The notes: a model not told the origin generated them from the sequence alone. Shown: positions 25,468-33,936, counted from the stretch's first letter. The stretch: 39,343 bases of DNA from an uncultured Eubacteriales bacterium (GCA_902787835.1 CADAHU010000004.1:1-39343), one strand, 5' to 3'. A program made the numbers and translations.

Positions 25468-25496
25468 TTGTATTCCGGGGAAGACTGTGGTATACT
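25468..25496 (+). promoter_or_regulatory. Promoter of the rimP-nusA-infB operon
   Basis: TTGTAT (25468-25473) and TATACT (25491-25496) have a 17-nt spacer. Transcription would start near 25503, giving a leader of about 160 nt before rimP. Confidence 0.75.
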
Positions 25497-25546
25497 GATC
25501 CAGTATTCTGTTTACAACACGTCTTTTTCAGGAAAGAAGGGTTTAA

Positions 25547-25643
25547 CGAAGAGTGGGAAGCAGCTTGGGGGAAGTATGGACGCGCGCGGGCTTTCTTCGC
25601 GTAACCATATGATGTCCCTTAAGTTGTCTGTGCCCGCTCTTTG
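25547..25643 (+). ncRNA. Structured leader RNA upstream of rimP
   Basis: The leader can fold into a long arm. The closing helix P1 pairs 25547-25557 with 25633-25643 (11 bp, two G-U). A middle helix pairs 25564-25569 with 25616-25623 (two-base bulge). The inner helix pairs 25575-25584 (TATGGACGCG) with 25598-25609 (CGCGT-AA-CCATA, two-base bulge) and leaves a 13-nt loop. The right-hand arm ends just upstream of the rimP ribosome binding site at 25652-25657. No U-run follows P1, so a simple terminator is unlikely. A cis-acting attenuation or autoregulation element for the translation operon is inferred; I cannot match it to a named RNA family. Confidence 0.55.
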
Positions 25644-25653
25644 CGCTTGTTAA
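25576..25653 (+). CDS. Possible leader peptide overlapping the rimP leader RNA
   Basis: An ATG at 25576 opens a 25-codon frame (starting MDARGLSSRNHMM and ending VPALCAC). A G-rich GGGGGAAG lies just before it. Its UAA (25651-25653) is the first part of the TAAGGAG that serves as the rimP ribosome binding site. This spacing would let a terminating ribosome hand over to rimP, and translation would melt the leader helices. There is no codon bias towards one amino acid that would identify a classic attenuator. It may be a chance reading frame. Confidence 0.35.
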   Translation: MDARGLSSRNHMMSLKLSVPALCAC

Positions 25654-25662
25654 GGAGAGTTT

Positions 25663-26145
25663 ATGCCGAAGAAAGCCGATTCCGCCATCGGGCAGATCAC
25701 CGTCATCGCCGAAAAGCAGGCGGAGCAGATGGGCTACGAGCTGATTGAGGCCGCCTTTGAAAAGGAAAACACGGGCATGTACCTGCGCTTTTACCTGGAC
25801 AAGGAGGGCGGCATCACCCTGGATGACTGCGAGGCCTATCACCGCGCCCTGCAGCCCCAGATCGAGCGGTTCGATTACGATTTTATGGAGGTATGCTCTC
25901 CCGGCGTGGATCGCCCCATCAAAAACCAGCGGGACGCCGACCGCTGCCTGGGGCAGGAGATCGAGGTACGCCTGTATAAGCCCATCGACGGGCAAAAGGT
26001 GTACACCGGTCTGTTCACCGGTTATCAGGAGGGCGATATCACCGTGAAAACCGGCGAAACCGAGCGCACCTTCCTAAAAAAAGAGATTGCGGTGGCGCGC
26101 TGCACCATCGATATGGATGAAGTAGAAAACGCGGATCTTTCCTGA
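25663..26145 (+). CDS. rimP: Ribosome maturation factor RimP
   Basis: The 160-residue protein helps mature the 30S subunit by binding S12. The N-terminal alpha/beta domain contains GYELIEAAFEKENTGMYLRFYLDKEGGITLDDCEAYHRAL and the YDFMEVCSPGVDRPIKNQRD motif. An Sm-like C-terminal domain follows (EIEVRLYKPIDGQKVYTGLFTGY). AAGGAG at 25652-25657 precedes ATG 25663. It opens the operon with nusA, ylxR, ylxQ and infB, and lies behind the structured leader. Confidence 0.95.
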   Translation: MPKKADSAIGQITVIAEKQAEQMGYELIEAAFEKENTGMYLRFYLDKEGGITLDDCEAYHRALQPQIERFDYDFMEVCSPGVDRPIKNQRDADRCLGQEIEVRLYKPIDGQKVYTGLFTGYQEGDITVKTGETERTFLKKEIAVARCTIDMDEVENADLS

Positions 26146-26168
26146 TCCGGAAAGGGAGATAACTGATT

Positions 26169-27353
26169 ATGGCGAATGCTGCAAATAACCGTCCCGATAT
26201 CGTGGAGGCCATCAGCGCCCTGGCGCGGGAGCGCGATATCAGCGAGGAGATGCTGATCTCTACCGTGGAGGAAGCCTGCAAGGCCGCGTTCCGCAAAAGC
26301 GGACGGCAGCATGCCGGCGCGCCCATGAACCTGAGCGTGATCATCGCCCGCAAAAAGCCGGTGCAGGTCATCGCCCGCAAGGTCATCGTGGAGGAAGTGG
26401 AGGATGACAACATCCAGATCTCCATGGAGGAGGCCCGGGCCATCCGTCCCGATTTCCAGCTGGGCGATATCGTGGAGATCGACGTGACCCCCGATGATTT
26501 CGGCCGCGTGGCCGCCCAGACCGCCAAGCAGGTCATCGTGCAGCGCATCCGGGAGGCGGAGCGCGGCAAGATCTACGATGAATACGTGGAAAAGGAAAAC
26601 GAGATCCTGACCGCCATCGTCCAGCGGGTGGACCAGCACTGCATCTATGTGGAACTGGGCCTGACCGAGGGCGTCATGGAGGAAAGCGAGTATATGCCCG
26701 GCGAGGAATACCGCGAGGGCGACCATATCAAGGTCTATGTGCTGCAGGTGCACCGCAACCGCGGCGACATGCAGCGCGCGCCTCAGGTATACGTAAGCCG
26801 CATCCATCCGGGCCTTGTCAAGCGCCTGTTTGAGATGGAGGTGCCGGAGATCGCCAGCGGCGTGGTGCAGATCAAGTCCATCGCCCGCGAGGCCGGCAGC
26901 CGCACCAAGATGGCCGTGTACTCCAACGAGGTCATGATCGATCCCGTGGGCGCCTGCGTGGGGCCCCGGGGCAGCCGCGTGGAAAAGGTCATCGCCGAGC
27001 TGCGCAACGAGAAGATCGATATCATCAAGTGGTCGCCCGACCCGGCGGAGTTTGTGGCCAACGCCCTGAACCCGGCCCACGTGGTCAGCGTGTTCATCTC
27101 CGAGGCGGAAAAGATCTGCCGCGTGGTGGTGCCCGACAGCCAGCTGTCCCTGGCCATCGGCAAGGAGGGCCAAAACGCCCGCCTGGCCGCCAAGCTGACC
27201 GGCTGGAAGATCGATATCAAATCCGAGACCCAGTTCCAGGAGAGCCTGGCCGAGCAGGGCCTGTCCTCCGCCGAGGAAGCCATGGGCGATCTGCCGGTGG
27301 ACGAACCGGGCATGGACGCCTATTATGGCCAGGACGAAGGCTACGAGAGCTAA
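26169..27353 (+). CDS. nusA: Transcription termination/antitermination factor NusA
   Basis: The 394-residue protein holds the polymerase-binding N-terminal domain (about 1-125: [27 protein letters not shown]). The S1 domain lies at about 133-205 ([19 protein letters not shown], then [13 protein letters not shown]). KH1 is seen around [34 protein letters not shown], and KH2 around [28 protein letters not shown]. It lacks the acidic C-terminal repeats of E. coli NusA, as expected for Firmicutes. A short acidic tail rich in Asp, Gly and Tyr closes the protein. AGGGAG at about 26153-26158 is the ribosome binding site. Confidence 0.97.
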   Translation: MANAANNRPDIVEAISALARERDISEEMLISTVEEACKAAFRKSGRQHAGAPMNLSVIIARKKPVQVIARKVIVEEVEDDNIQISMEEARAIRPDFQLGDIVEIDVTPDDFGRVAAQTAKQVIVQRIREAERGKIYDEYVEKENEILTAIVQRVDQHCIYVELGLTEGVMEESEYMPGEEYREGDHIKVYVLQVHRNRGDMQRAPQVYVSRIHPGLVKRLFEMEVPEIASGVVQIKSIAREAGSRTKMAVYSNEVMIDPVGACVGPRGSRVEKVIAELRNEKIDIIKWSPDPAEFVANALNPAHVVSVFISEAEKICRVVVPDSQLSLAIGKEGQNARLAAKLTGWKIDIKSETQFQESLAEQGLSSAEEAMGDLPVDEPGMDAYYGQDEGYES

Positions 27354-27362
27354 GGGAAACCG

Positions 27363-27662
27363 ATGAAGCAGAGAAAGATCCCCATGCGCATGTGCGTGGG
27401 ATGCCGCGAGATGAAGCCCAAGCGCGAGCTGCTGCGCGTGGTCAAAAGCCCGGAGGGGGAGATCTCCTTCGATCTGACGGGCAGGAAGCCGGGCCGCGGG
27501 GCCTATGTGTGCCGCAGCGCGGAATGCCTGGCCCAGGCCATCAAAAAAAAGCAGCTGGAGCGCGCCTTTTCCGCTCCGATCTCCGATACGGTGCGGGACA
27601 GCCTGATGGCACAGATGCCTGAGCTGCCGCCGCCGCAGGAGGAGGAAGCCGATGGCGAATGA
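27363..27662 (+). CDS. ylxR: YlxR family RNA-binding protein (RnpM)
   Basis: The 99-residue protein has the DUF448/YlxR signature: MRMCVGCREMKPKRELLRVVK, then GRKPGRGAYVCRSAECLAQAIKKKQLERAF. Homologues bind RNA and have been linked to RNase P regulation. Four cysteines (CVGC and CRSAEC) are present. Its end overlaps ylxQ by 11 bp. Confidence 0.93.
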   Translation: MKQRKIPMRMCVGCREMKPKRELLRVVKSPEGEISFDLTGRKPGRGAYVCRSAECLAQAIKKKQLERAFSAPISDTVRDSLMAQMPELPPPQEEEADGE

Positions 27663-27966
27663 CAGGCTGCGCGGTATGCTGGGCCTGTGCCAGCGGGCCG
27701 GCGGGCTGCAGAGCGGCGCGGATCAGGTGGTCCACGCCATCCGCAGCGGCGCGTGCCGTCTGGCGCTGATCGACGGGGATGCAGCGGCAAACACTGTGAA
27801 GAAAATCACAGACAGCTGCATATATTACCATGTGCCGTATCAGCTGCTGCCGCCGGGGCTCCTGGCGGAGGCCAGCGGGAAGGACGGGCGGATGATCGCC
27901 GCCGTCACCAGCGAAGGGTTTGCCCGGCGGCTGGAAACGCTGATTCAGGAAAGCGATCCAATATAA
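27652..27966 (+). CDS. ylxQ: L7Ae/L30e-family protein (YlxQ-like)
   Basis: The 104-residue protein is a small L7Ae-type RNA-binding fold: MLGLCQRAGGLQSGADQVVHAIRSGACRLALIDGDAAANTVKKI, with an IYYHVPYQLLPPGLLAEASGKD middle section. It follows ylxR and precedes infB, the usual place of ylxQ. Homologues bind kink-turn-like RNA, but their role in the operon is unsettled. GGAGGAGG lies before ATG 27652. Confidence 0.88.
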   Translation: MANDRLRGMLGLCQRAGGLQSGADQVVHAIRSGACRLALIDGDAAANTVKKITDSCIYYHVPYQLLPPGLLAEASGKDGRMIAAVTSEGFARRLETLIQESDPI

Positions 27967-28013
27967 TTTCAGGATAAAAACCAAGTATCAAAATCCGGGG
28001 GTGCAAGCGTCGA

Positions 28014-29858
28014 ATGACGAAGGTAAAGCTGAAGGAAGCCACCAAAGAACTCAATCAGAAGGCGGGCGCGATTCTGGAAGAATCCGCTCGCGTCCGCCGC
28101 AGTGCCGAGCAGCTGCTCCAGCAGCTGCAGCGTCAGCGTTCGCAGATGCTGCGGGAAGAGGAAGAGGAGCATAAGCGCATGCAGGCGGAGCAGCATACCA
28201 AGGCCTGGACCATGCTGGACGACGAGGAGCGCGAGCAGCTGGCCGCTGCCGCTGCGCCTGCCGCGGAGCCCGCGACTGCTTCCGCCCCCGAAGCCATCCC
28301 CGTAAAGGAGCCCGAAAAGCCTGCCGCGGAGCCCGCTCCTGCGGCGGAGCCTCCCAAGAAGGAAGCGCCCAAGGCGGAGGAGAAGCCCGCGCCCGCGCCG
28401 GAAAAACCCGCGGCCGCGGTTGAAAAACCTGCGCCTGCGCCCGTGGCCGCCGCGCCCAAAGCGCCCGCCGCGCCCGCGCCTGCGCCCCGTCCCGTGGTGG
28501 GTCCCGCGCCCCGCGTGCTGCCGGGCCGTGAGCCCATCGCGCAGCAGCGCCAGGCCGGCACCTATCCCCAGCCGCGGGTGGCGCCCCGTCCCCAGGGGCA
28601 GGGCAATTTTGCCCCGCGTCCCCAGGGCCAGACGGGTCAGCGTCCCCAGGGCGGCTATGCGGCCCGCCCCCAGGGCCAGGGGGGGGCTGCCCCGCGTCCC
28701 CAGGGCCAGATGGGCAACCGTCCCCAGGGCCAGCAGGGCGGCTTCCAGCAGCGCCAGGGCGGCTATCAGCAGCGTCCCGGCCAGCAGGGTCAGGGTGGAT
28801 TTGGCGCTCGTCCCCAGGGCGGCGGCCGTCCCCAGGGCCAGCAGGGCGCCCGTCCCCAGGGCAGCCGTCCCCAGCGCGGAGCCGATCTGGCGCCCGTGGT
28901 GGAGAAGGAGCGCGTAAGCAATTACGATCCCAATAAGAAGCAGTACCAGCGCCAGCATGATCCCGAGCGCGTGGCCAAGAGCCGCAAGCAGCTGGCCAAG
29001 GAGAACGCCAATTATAACGGCGGCATGGATGACGAGGTCATCCGCGGCGGCAAGCGCGCCCGCGGCGGCAAGAAGCAGATGAGCGCCCAGCAGATGATGG
29101 CGCCCATCGTGATCGACAAGGCCATCATGACCGCCGAGACCATCACCGTAAAGGATCTGACCGAGCGCATCGGCAAGCCCGCCGGCGAGATCCTCAAAAA
29201 GCTGCTGCTGCTGGGCATTATGGCCAACATCAACAGCGAGCTGGATTACGATACCGCCTCCCTGGTGTGCACCGAGTTTGGCGTCACCCTGGAGATGCAG
29301 CTGGCCCGCACCGCCGAGGACGCCCTGGCCGATGAGGACGTGGAGGACAAGGAAGAGGACCTGAAGCCCCGTCCGCCCGTCATCACCATCATGGGCCACG
29401 TGGACCACGGCAAGACCTCCCTGCTGGACTATATCCGCAAATCCCACGTCACCGCGGGCGAGGCCGGCGGCATTACCCAGCACATCGGCGCTTATACCGT
29501 CAGCCTGGACGGCCGTCAGATCACCTTCCTGGATACCCCCGGCCACGAGGCCTTTACCGCCATGCGCGCCCGCGGCACCCAGGCCACCGATATCGCGGTG
29601 CTGGTGGTGGCCGCCGACGACGGCGTCATGCCCCAGACCGTGGAATCCATCAACCATGCCAAGGCGGCGGGCGTGCCCATCGTGGTGGCCATCAACAAGA
29701 TGGATAAAGAGGGCGCCAATCCCGACCGTCAGCGCCGTTACCGGCGAGGGCGTGGACGACCTGCTGGAGATGATCCTGCTGCAGGCCGATACCATGGAGC
29801 TGCGCGCCAATCCCGATCGCCGAGCCCGCGGCGTGATCATCGAGGCCAAGCTGGATAA
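28014..29858 (+). CDS. infB: Translation initiation factor IF-2, N-terminal fragment (frameshifted)
   Basis: The first 571 residues are true IF-2; the last 43 (after D571) are an out-of-frame tail. A helical N terminus (1-75) comes first. Residues 76-165 are Ala/Pro/Glu/Lys-rich, and about 165-300 are Arg/Pro/Gln/Gly-rich with nine RPQG units. The IF2_N domain follows (about 365-430, [29 protein letters not shown]). The G domain has G1 GHVDHGKT (about 461), G3 DTPGH (about 507) and G4 NKMD (about 561). After NPD the expected ~24 residues up to the G5 motif are missing and the frame changes. IF-2 places fMet-tRNA on the ribosome and is essential, so a sequence or assembly error, or a second copy elsewhere, must be considered. 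Confidence 0.85.
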   Translation: MTKVKLKEATKELNQKAGAILEESARVRRSAEQLLQQLQRQRSQMLREEEEEHKRMQAEQHTKAWTMLDDEEREQLAAAAAPAAEPATASAPEAIPVKEPEKPAAEPAPAAEPPKKEAPKAEEKPAPAPEKPAAAVEKPAPAPVAAAPKAPAAPAPAPRPVVGPAPRVLPGREPIAQQRQAGTYPQPRVAPRPQGQGNFAPRPQGQTGQRPQGGYAARPQGQGGAAPRPQGQMGNRPQGQQGGFQQRQGGYQQRPGQQGQGGFGARPQGGGRPQGQQGARPQGSRPQRGADLAPVVEKERVSNYDPNKKQYQRQHDPERVAKSRKQLAKENANYNGGMDDEVIRGGKRARGGKKQMSAQQMMAPIVIDKAIMTAETITVKDLTERIGKPAGEILKKLLLLGIMANINSELDYDTASLVCTEFGVTLEMQLARTAEDALADEDVEDKEEDLKPRPPVITIMGHVDHGKTSLLDYIRKSHVTAGEAGGITQHIGAYTVSLDGRQITFLDTPGHEAFTAMRARGTQATDIAVLVVAADDGVMPQTVESINHAKAAGVPIVVAINKMDKEGANPDRQRRYRRGRGRPAGDDPAAGRYHGAARQSRSPSPRRDHRGQAG

Positions 29859-30792
29859 GAACCGCGGCCCCCTGGCCACCGTGCTGCTCAAAAACGGCAC
29901 CCTGCGGGTGGGCGACAACATCGTGGCGGGCATGGCCTTCGGCCGCGTCCGCGCCATGCTGAACGACCGCGGCGAGCGCGTCAAGGAAGCCGGGCCCTCC
30001 ATGCCCGTGGAGATCGCGGGCTTTACCGAGGTGCCCGAGGCCGGCGATGATATGATGGCCGTGGAGGACGACCGCCTGAGCCGTCAGGTGGCCAACGAGC
30101 GCCGCGAAAAGATGCGCGCAGCCCGCACCGCCACCACCAACGTATCGCTGGATAACCTGTTTGCCAACATCAACGAGGGCAAGCTGAAGAACCTGAACCT
30201 GATCATCAAGGCCGACGTGCAGGGCAGCGTGGAGGCCGTCAAGCAGGCACTGGAGAAGCTCTCCAACGACGAGGTCAAGGTCAAGATCCTCCACAGCGCC
30301 GTGGGCGCCATCACCAAGGACGACGTCAACCTGGCCAGCGCCTTTGGCGCCATCATCATCGGCTTCAACATCCGTCCCGACGCCAGCGCCCGCGACGCTG
30401 CCGCCAAGGAGGAAGTGGAGATCCGCCTGTACCGCATCATCTACCAGGCCATCGAGGATATCGAGGCCGCCATGAAGGGCATGCTGGCGCCCCAGTACCG
30501 CGAGGAGATCATCGGCCATGCCGAGGTGCGCAGCACCTTCCGCGTCAGCGGCGTGGGCACCATCGCCGGCTGCTATGTCAAAGAGGGCAAGCTGCAGCGC
30601 AGCGCCGGCGTGCGCCTGATCCGCGACAACGTGGTCATCTACGAGGGCAAGCTCTCTTCCCTGCGCCGCTTCAAGGACGACGTCAAGGAAGTGGCCACCG
30701 GCTATGAGTGCGGCGTGGGCCTGGAAAACTATAACGATATCAAGGAAAACGACGAGATCGAATGCTTCGTGGAGCAGGAGATCGAACGCTGA
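29656..30792 (+). CDS. infB: Translation initiation factor IF-2, C-terminal fragment (frameshifted)
   Basis: From about 29728 this frame encodes the rest of IF-2: the G5 region [21 protein letters not shown], then domain II ([32 protein letters not shown]). Domain III is seen as [23 protein letters not shown], with [24 protein letters not shown]. The C-terminal fMet-tRNA-binding domain IV follows ([41 protein letters not shown]). The reading frame is open from 29656, but the part before 29728 is not IF-2-like and no ribosome binding site is seen. The fragment is therefore probably not made as an independent protein. Confidence 0.8.
   Translation: MPRRRACPSWWPSTRWIKRAPIPTVSAVTGEGVDDLLEMILLQADTMELRANPDRRARGVIIEAKLDKNRGPLATVLLKNGTLRVGDNIVAGMAFGRVRAMLNDRGERVKEAGPSMPVEIAGFTEVPEAGDDMMAVEDDRLSRQVANERREKMRAARTATTNVSLDNLFANINEGKLKNLNLIIKADVQGSVEAVKQALEKLSNDEVKVKILHSAVGAITKDDVNLASAFGAIIIGFNIRPDASARDAAAKEEVEIRLYRIIYQAIEDIEAAMKGMLAPQYREEIIGHAEVRSTFRVSGVGTIAGCYVKEGKLQRSAGVRLIRDNVVIYEGKLSSLRRFKDDVKEVATGYECGVGLENYNDIKENDEIECFVEQEIER
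29721..29731 (+). other. infB: Junction of the apparent ~71-bp deletion in infB
   Basis: In frame 1 the coding sequence is normal up to GAC 29724-29726. In frame 2 it resumes with GTC 29728 (VSAV). Only one base stands between them. IF-2 proteins such as E. coli's have 24 residues (72 nt) here, so about 71 nt are missing, which is not a multiple of three. A CCGTC at the join could be a short direct repeat used in the deletion. Confidence 0.8.
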
Positions 30793-30803
30793 GGAACAAA
30801 GCA

Positions 30804-31184
30804 TTGAGCAAATTTCGCATTGATATGATATCGGAGGAGGTCCGCCGGGAGATCGACCAGATCATCCGGGAGGACATGCATGATCCCCGCTTGGGCGGCA
30901 CCTGGTGCGTCACCCGGGCGGAGGTCACCCGCGACCTGCGGTACGCCAAGGTGTATGTGAGCATCCTGGAGGATGATAAGGCCGAGGGCGTCATGGCCGC
31001 GCTCAAATCCGGCGCGGGCTTTATCCGCCGGGAGCTGACCCATCGCATGAGCCTGCGCTACACGCCGGAGCTGCTGTTCACCCAGGATAAAAACATCGCC
31101 TACGGCGTGCATGTGGCCTCGCTGCTGCGGGATATTTCGCCTGCCGCGCCCGATAACGAAAGTGAACCGAACAATGATGTATGA
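30804..31184 (+). CDS. rbfA: Ribosome-binding factor A
   Basis: The 126-residue KH-fold protein assists 16S rRNA 5'-end maturation in the 30S subunit. Family features are RIDMISEEVRREIDQIIREDMHDPRLGG, VTRDLRYAKVYVSIL and FIRRELTHRMSLRYTPELLFTQDKNIAYG. The best start is TTG 30804, with GAGGAA at 30791-30796 as binding site. The in-frame upstream codons lie inside infB and add no family sequence. The stop overlaps the start of the next gene. Confidence 0.94.
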   Translation: MSKFRIDMISEEVRREIDQIIREDMHDPRLGGTWCVTRAEVTRDLRYAKVYVSILEDDKAEGVMAALKSGAGFIRRELTHRMSLRYTPELLFTQDKNIAYGVHVASLLRDISPAAPDNESEPNNDV

Positions 31185-32139
31185 CAAACCCCTGTTGTCC
31201 GCGCTGAAAAACGCGGACAACTTTATGCTGTGCGCCCATATCAATCCCGATGGCGACGCCATCGGCAGCATGCTGGCCCTGGGCCGTCTGCTGCGCAGGA
31301 TGGGCAAAACGGTGACCATGGTATTGCCCAATCCCGTGCCGAACAACCTGGCCTGGCTGCCCGACGCCGCGCTGATCCAGCCGGCGGAGGCGGCGCAGTC
31401 CGTACCGTTCGGCGCGGCCTTTTGCGTGGATGTATCCGAGCCCAAGCGCATGGGCGGCGCATGGCCGATCTATGAGCGCGCGCCGCTGCGGTTCGTGGTG
31501 GATCATCACCCGGGGGCCGATGTTTCCTACGCCCATCATGCGGTGATCAGGCCCGAGGCCCCGGCGGTGGGGGAATTGATCTTTGCCCTTTGGGAGGCGC
31601 TGAGCCTCGAGCCCGATCGTGAGGCCGCCGCCCAGCTCTATGCCGCCATCAGCACCGATACCGGCAATTTCTGCTTCGATTCGGTCCGCGCCTCCACCTT
31701 TGCCTGCATGGAAAAGCTGATGCGGGTGGGCCTGGACCTGTCGGAGGCCTCCCGCCGCCTGTTCCTGGTCAGATCCAAAGCCAGCGCCCTGGCCCTGGGC
31801 CGCGCGCTGTCCTCCCTCAAGTTTTTTGCCGGCGGCCGCGCCACCTGCACCCATCTGACCGCCCGGGACAAGGCGGAATGCCAGGCGGAGGATGGCGATC
31901 TGCACGGCATGGTCAACCAGGGTCTCAATATCGAGGGCGTGCGGATGACCTTTATGGCCGATGAAACGCCGGAGGGCTGGAAGATCAGCCTGCGGGCGCT
32001 GCCCGGGCTGGATGTGGCGGCCATCGCCCAGCAGTTTGGCGGCGGCGGGCATACCCTGGCGGCGGGCTGCGTGCTGCAGGGCAGCTATGATACCGTGGAG
32101 CAGCGGCTGATGCACGCCATAGAGGAAGCGCTGGGCTGA
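31174..32139 (+). CDS. nrnA: DHH-family nanoRNase/pAp phosphatase NrnA
   Basis: The 321-residue phosphoesterase degrades very short RNAs and 3'-phosphoadenosine 5'-phosphate. DHH motifs in order are HINPDGDAIGSML, FCVDVSEP (the usual DTS/DCS-type aspartate region), VVDHHPG and AISTDTGNFCFDSV. The C-terminal DHHA1 domain closes with QQFGGGGHTLAAGC. The start is ATG 31174 or 31177, overlapping the rbfA stop; the binding site is weak (AAAGTGA), so coupling to rbfA is likely. rbfA-nrnA-truB is a standard order. Confidence 0.93.
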   Translation: MMYDKPLLSALKNADNFMLCAHINPDGDAIGSMLALGRLLRRMGKTVTMVLPNPVPNNLAWLPDAALIQPAEAAQSVPFGAAFCVDVSEPKRMGGAWPIYERAPLRFVVDHHPGADVSYAHHAVIRPEAPAVGELIFALWEALSLEPDREAAAQLYAAISTDTGNFCFDSVRASTFACMEKLMRVGLDLSEASRRLFLVRSKASALALGRALSSLKFFAGGRATCTHLTARDKAECQAEDGDLHGMVNQGLNIEGVRMTFMADETPEGWKISLRALPGLDVAAIAQQFGGGGHTLAAGCVLQGSYDTVEQRLMHAIEEALG

Positions 32140-32142
32140 AAG

Positions 32143-33012
32143 ATGGATGGATTTTTGAATGTGCTCAAGCCGCCCGGGATGTCCTCGGGCACGGTGGTGG
32201 CCATCGTCAAGCGCCTCACGGGGGAGAAGGCGGGCCATGCCGGCACGCTGGATCCCGAGGCCTGCGGCATCCTGCCGGTGATGGTGGGCCGCGCCACCCG
32301 ACTTTTTGATTTTATGGTGGAAAAGCAAAAGACCTACCTGGCGGAGGTCGCCTTCGGCTTTGCCACCGATACCCAGGACGCCCAGGGCACGGTAACGGAA
32401 AAAGGGGATCACTATCCCGATACGGAGGCCGTGCGGGCCATCCTGCCGCGGTTCACCGGCGAGATACTGCAAAGGCCGCCGATGTACAGCGCCCTGAAGA
32501 TCGGCGGAGAGACGCTCTATAAGCTGGCGCTGAAGGGCAAAACCGCCGATATCCCGGCGCGGCCCATTCAGATATACGCCATTGATCTGCTGGATGAAAC
32601 ACCCAGGCACGGCATGCTCCTGCGGGTGACCTGCGGGCGCGGCACCTATATCCGCACCCTGTGCCATGATATGGGCCAGGCGCTGGGCTGCCCTGCCCAT
32701 ATGCGCTTCCTGCTGCGGGAGCAGACCGGCGCCTTTGCGCTGGACAGCGCGGTGACCATCGAGGAGATCAAGGCCGGTCAGGCGGAAGCGCATTTGCTGC
32801 CCATGGATACGCCGCTGGCGCACCTGACAAGATTTGACGTGCCGTCCCACCTGGAAAAGCTGTGCGATAACGGCGTCCGCCTGCGCCCCGACGAGCATCC
32901 CTTTGCCGCGGATGCGGGGGCAAGCATCCGCCTCTATATCCGGGATCGTCTGCTGGGCATTTCCCGGGTGGCGGAGGACGGCACGCTGGTTCCCCGGCTG
33001 GTAATACGATAG
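32143..33012 (+). CDS. truB: tRNA pseudouridine(55) synthase TruB
   Basis: The 289-residue enzyme makes pseudouridine at position 55 of the tRNA T-loop. The catalytic aspartate is D37 in GHAGTLDPEACGILPV. FTGEILQRPPMYSALKIGGETLYKLA, VTCGRGTYIRTLCHDMGQALGCPAHMRFLLREQTGAF and a short C-terminal domain are all present. It starts 3 nt after nrnA. RibF, which usually follows truB in Firmicutes, is absent; a HAD phosphatase stands in that place. Confidence 0.96.
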   Translation: MDGFLNVLKPPGMSSGTVVAIVKRLTGEKAGHAGTLDPEACGILPVMVGRATRLFDFMVEKQKTYLAEVAFGFATDTQDAQGTVTEKGDHYPDTEAVRAILPRFTGEILQRPPMYSALKIGGETLYKLALKGKTADIPARPIQIYAIDLLDETPRHGMLLRVTCGRGTYIRTLCHDMGQALGCPAHMRFLLREQTGAFALDSAVTIEEIKAGQAEAHLLPMDTPLAHLTRFDVPSHLEKLCDNGVRLRPDEHPFAADAGASIRLYIRDRLLGISRVAEDGTLVPRLVIR

Positions 33013-33027
33013 AAAAGAGGCCACGGT

Positions 33028-33867
33028 ATGAGAACCCCTGAATCGATCAACGGGATGACCCGGGAGCAGATCATGGAGGCCCTGCGCCCCATCCGCTGCT
33101 TCATGCTGGATATGGACGGCACCTTTTATCTGGGCGACCACATCCTGGACGGCTCTCTGGATTTTCTGGACGCGGTGGAGCGCACCGGCCGGCAGGTGCT
33201 GTTTTTGACCAACAACTCCTCCAAAAGCGCCGATTATTATGTGGAGAAGCTCAAGCGCATGCAGGTGCGCGCGCCCTTCCGCAATATCCTGACCTCTGGT
33301 CAGGCCACGGCGCGCTACTGCCTGGCCCATTACGCGGGCAAAAAGGCCTTCCTGCTGGGAAACCATATCCTGGCGGCGGAATTCGATAAAATGGGTGTGC
33401 CGGTGGATGACGAGCACCCCGATTATGTGGTCATCGCCTTTGATACTGAGCTGGATTACGCCAAGATGACCGCCGTGTGCGATTTTGTCCGCGCGGGCCT
33501 GCCCTATATCGCCACGCATCCCGATTACAACTGCCCCACCGAGACCGGCTTTATCCCCGATATCGGGGCGATCATCGCGTTTATTAAGGCCAGCACAGGC
33601 CGGGAGCCCGATGTGATCATCGGCAAGCCCCACAGCGGCATTGTGGAGGACGCGCTGAAGGTGACCGGGCTTCGGGCCGATCAGCTGGCCATGTGCGGCG
33701 ACCGGCTGTATACCGATATCGCCACCGGCGTCAACTTTGGCATGACCAGCATATTGGTCATGAGCGGGGAAACCACCTGGGAGGATCGGGAAAAAAGCGA
33801 TATCAAGGCGCACCTGACCTTCGGGCGCCTGGCCGATATGATCCCCTATCTGGAGCCGATCCACTGA
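33028..33867 (+). CDS. HAD-superfamily IIA phosphatase (NagD-like)
   Basis: The 279-residue hydrolase shows HAD motif I MLDMDGTFYLGD (nucleophile and acid Asp), motif II LFLTNNSSKS and motif III lysine in IIGKPHSGIVEDAL. Motif IV is in AMCGDRLYTDIATGVNFGMTSILVMSGE. The C2 cap between motifs II and III places it with NagD/4-nitrophenylphosphatase-like enzymes that dephosphorylate sugar phosphates or nucleotides. The substrate is unknown. It is last in the rimP operon, 15 nt after truB and just before a terminator. Confidence 0.92.
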   Translation: MRTPESINGMTREQIMEALRPIRCFMLDMDGTFYLGDHILDGSLDFLDAVERTGRQVLFLTNNSSKSADYYVEKLKRMQVRAPFRNILTSGQATARYCLAHYAGKKAFLLGNHILAAEFDKMGVPVDDEHPDYVVIAFDTELDYAKMTAVCDFVRAGLPYIATHPDYNCPTETGFIPDIGAIIAFIKASTGREPDVIIGKPHSGIVEDALKVTGLRADQLAMCGDRLYTDIATGVNFGMTSILVMSGETTWEDREKSDIKAHLTFGRLADMIPYLEPIH

Positions 33868-33905
33868 GCGGTTATATCCATACAGCGGAATGAATAAAAA
33901 CCTTT

Positions 33906-33934
33906 GCCTCCCGTCGCCTGACGAGGGGCTTTTT
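33906..33934 (+). terminator. Terminator of the rimP-to-HAD operon
   Basis: A stem of ten positions (33906-33915 with 33920-33929; one mismatch, one G-U) with a GCCT loop is followed directly by TTTTT (33930-33934). It is a typical intrinsic terminator. Confidence 0.85.
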
Positions 33935-33936
33935 GC

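Noticed and set aside
28590-28880. Short repeats of CGTCCCCAGGGC that could suggest a CRISPR or tandem-repeat array
   Set aside because: The units are coding RPQG repeats in the IF-2 frame, irregularly spaced, with no unique spacers of constant length.
29721-29731. Programmed ribosomal frameshift as explanation for the split infB
   Set aside because: No slippery heptamer is present, and the ~24 conserved residues between G4 and G5 are absent from both frames, so frameshifting alone cannot restore the protein.
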